Shown here: positions 4,420 to 5,656 of the stretch, piece after piece | Layout: the number at the start of each line of letters is the position of its first letter | Position numbering within the stretch: position 1 is the first letter of the stretch | Origin: Bordetella parapertussis | Lineage (GTDB): Bacteria > Pseudomonadota > Gammaproteobacteria > Burkholderiales > SG8-39 | Length of the DNA stretch: 5,656 nucleotides | Assembly (NCBI GenBank): GCA_945906975.1 | Contig: CAMDRY010000236.1 | Span: 1-5,656, forward strand | Reading direction: 5' to 3' | Program-made: the position numbers and the translations under genes | Notes under the pieces: model-generated | What the model was told of the DNA's origin: nothing | Databases searched by the model: none | Seen by the model: only the letters and a program-made list of their open reading frames with translations

Positions 4420-5656
4420 ATGAACCATCATCCGCTTGCCGGTAAATCCGTGCCCACCGGTTCTTTGCTCGACGTCGCTGGGCTCGAGCGTGCCTACACG
4501 CAACTTGCACCAAGGCCCGGGGAACCATCGGAGCAGGTGAGCTTTGGCACCAGTGGCCACCGCGGCAGCCCATTTGATCGCAGCTTCAATGAAGCACACA
4601 TTCTTGCCATCACACAGGCGATCTGCGAGTACCGCAGGAGGGAGGCCATCACCGGTCCAATATTCCTGGGCAAGGACACGCACGCGGCCTCCCATCCCGC
4701 CGAGCGCACGACACTCGAAGTATTGATTGCAAACGGGGTGACCGTTGGCATGCAGAAGGAGGGTGTCTTTACCCCGACGCCGGTGATATCGCATGCCATC
4801 CTCGCGCACAACAGCGGTGTTGCGGGCTCGCGTGCCGACGGCATTGTGATAACGCCCTCCCACAATCCTCCTGCCGATGGTGGATTCAAGTACAACCCGC
4901 CGCATGGCGGCCCCGCGGATGCCGATATCACCGGATGGATTCAGGAGCGCGCCAACAAGCTGCTTTCTGAAGGCAACGCCGGTGTAAAGCGAGTGCCCTA
5001 TCAACAGGCCAGGCAATCGGCTGCCTGCCAGTCTGTCGACTGGGATGAACGCTATGTTGCCGAGCTTGAATCGGTGGTGGACATGGACGCCATCCGCCGC
5101 TCAGGCATACGCATTGGCGTCGATCCAATGGGTGGCGCAGCGGTGGGGCTGTGGGCGCCCATGGCAAAGCGATACGGACTGAACCTGGAAGTGGTGAACC
5201 CCGAGGTCGATCCGACTTTCCGCTTCATGACACTCGATCACGACGGGAAGGTCCGTATGGATTGCTCCAGCCCATTCGCGATGGCAAGCCTGGTTGCCTT
5301 GAAAGACCGTTTCGATATTGCATGGGGCAACGATGCCGATGCCGATCGTCATGGCATTGTCACGCCCTCGGGCGGGTTGATGAACCCAAATCATTTTCTG
5401 GCTGTGGCCATTCACTATCTGCTGACCCATCGTCCGCAATGGCCTGCCAGCGTCGCGGTGGGGAAAACTCTGGTCAGCAGTACGCTCATCGATCGCGTCG
5501 CCGCGGATACCGGGCACCGACTGCTCGAGGCGCCGGTGGGATTCAAATGGTTTTCAGCCGGCCTTCTCGATGGCAGCTTGTGTTTTGCAGGTGAAGAAAG
5601 CGCCGGAGCGAGTTTTCTTCGCCGCGACGGTACGGTCTGGACCACCGACAAGGACG
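4420..5656 (+). CDS. pgm: Phosphoglucomutase, alpha-D-glucose-specific (cut by right edge)
   Basis: The first 412 codons are present, out of roughly 545 usual for this type of enzyme. It interconverts glucose 6-phosphate and glucose 1-phosphate in the cytosol through a phosphoserine intermediate, supplying precursor for UDP-glucose and other nucleotide sugars. Visible motifs are the N-terminal FGTSGHRG (42-49); the catalytic serine loop GIVITPSHNPPADGGFKYNP (141-160) with Ser147; the magnesium loop GNDADADR (303-310) with Asp305, Asp307 and Asp309; the ligand loop PVGFKW (372-377); and the sugar-recognition GEESAGASF (391-399). The spacing and the long N-terminus match the E. coli Pgm type rather than the shorter phosphomannomutase AlgC/CpsG type. 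ATG at 4420 is chosen because AGGA lies at 4410-4413, six bases before it, and the N-terminus aligns with the family. It is divergent from the polysaccharide operon, which fits a role in feeding it. No defect is seen in the visible part. Confidence 0.97.
   Translation, partial: MNHHPLAGKSVPTGSLLDVAGLERAYTQLAPRPGEPSEQVSFGTSGHRGSPFDRSFNEAHILAITQAICEYRRREAITGPIFLGKDTHAASHPAERTTLEVLIANGVTVGMQKEGVFTPTPVISHAILAHNSGVAGSRADGIVITPSHNPPADGGFKYNPPHGGPADADITGWIQERANKLLSEGNAGVKRVPYQQARQSAACQSVDWDERYVAELESVVDMDAIRRSGIRIGVDPMGGAAVGLWAPMAKRYGLNLEVVNPEVDPTFRFMTLDHDGKVRMDCSSPFAMASLVALKDRFDIAWGNDADADRHGIVTPSGGLMNPNHFLAVAIHYLLTHRPQWPASVAVGKTLVSSTLIDRVAADTGHRLLEAPVGFKWFSAGLLDGSLCFAGEESAGASFLRRDGTVWTTDKD

Noticed and set aside
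4396..5016. A 206-codon open frame on the minus strand across the start of pgm
   Set aside because: It lies antisense to a clearly recognisable phosphoglucomutase, has no recognisable domain, and its sequence looks like an out-of-frame translation of GC-rich coding DNA.

Overview
The window looks like part of a GC-rich chromosome, probably from a proteobacterium (Pseudomonadota). This rests on protein style, the E. coli-like long-form phosphoglucomutase and the GC-rich dense coding; no marker gene fixes the lineage. There are no RNA genes, insertion sequences or CRISPR arrays. Almost all of the sequence is coding, apart from a 201-base divergent intergenic region at 4219-4419.

Leftward from about 4218 runs a tightly packed operon of five genes that reads as one end of an exopolysaccharide (EPS) or other surface-polysaccharide locus. 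In transcription order they are: (1) a canonical monotopic phosphoglycosyl transferase (3502-4218), which would put the first sugar phosphate on a polyprenyl carrier; (2) a fusion of a phosphoglycosyl-transferase-like domain with a WecG/TagA/CpsF (GT26) glycosyltransferase (2183-3502), which would add a later sugar; (3) a three-part protein with a degenerate NDP-sugar pyrophosphorylase-like domain, a left-handed beta-helix, and a C-terminal part that again resembles the phosphoglycosyl transferase core (681-2186); (4) a small STAS-domain protein of the anti-sigma-factor-antagonist type (292-630); and (5) the start of a secreted PhnD-like periplasmic binding protein cut by the left edge (<1-248). 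Genes 1-2 and 2-3 overlap at their stop/start codons, so they are probably translationally coupled.

Rightward from 4420 is pgm, phosphoglucomutase, cut by the right edge. It interconverts glucose 6-phosphate and glucose 1-phosphate, so it would supply the NDP-sugar precursors used by the leftward operon. The shared intergenic region holds overlapping small palindromes, an inverted repeat and a GC-rich imperfect hairpin, which are candidate control sites for one or both transcripts.

The most notable feature is that three consecutive genes carry related phosphoglycosyl-transferase-like cores, and only the first keeps the catalytic Asp-Glu pair. The second has Gln-Ala and the third, by manual alignment, Thr-Phe. 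The third protein also lacks the nucleotidyltransferase signature. This suggests a membrane-associated assembly in which inactive family members act as anchors or scaffolds around one active initiating enzyme, next to a STAS switch and a binding protein that may form a sensory or regulatory module. The domain calls are made by eye, and the assembly idea is inference.
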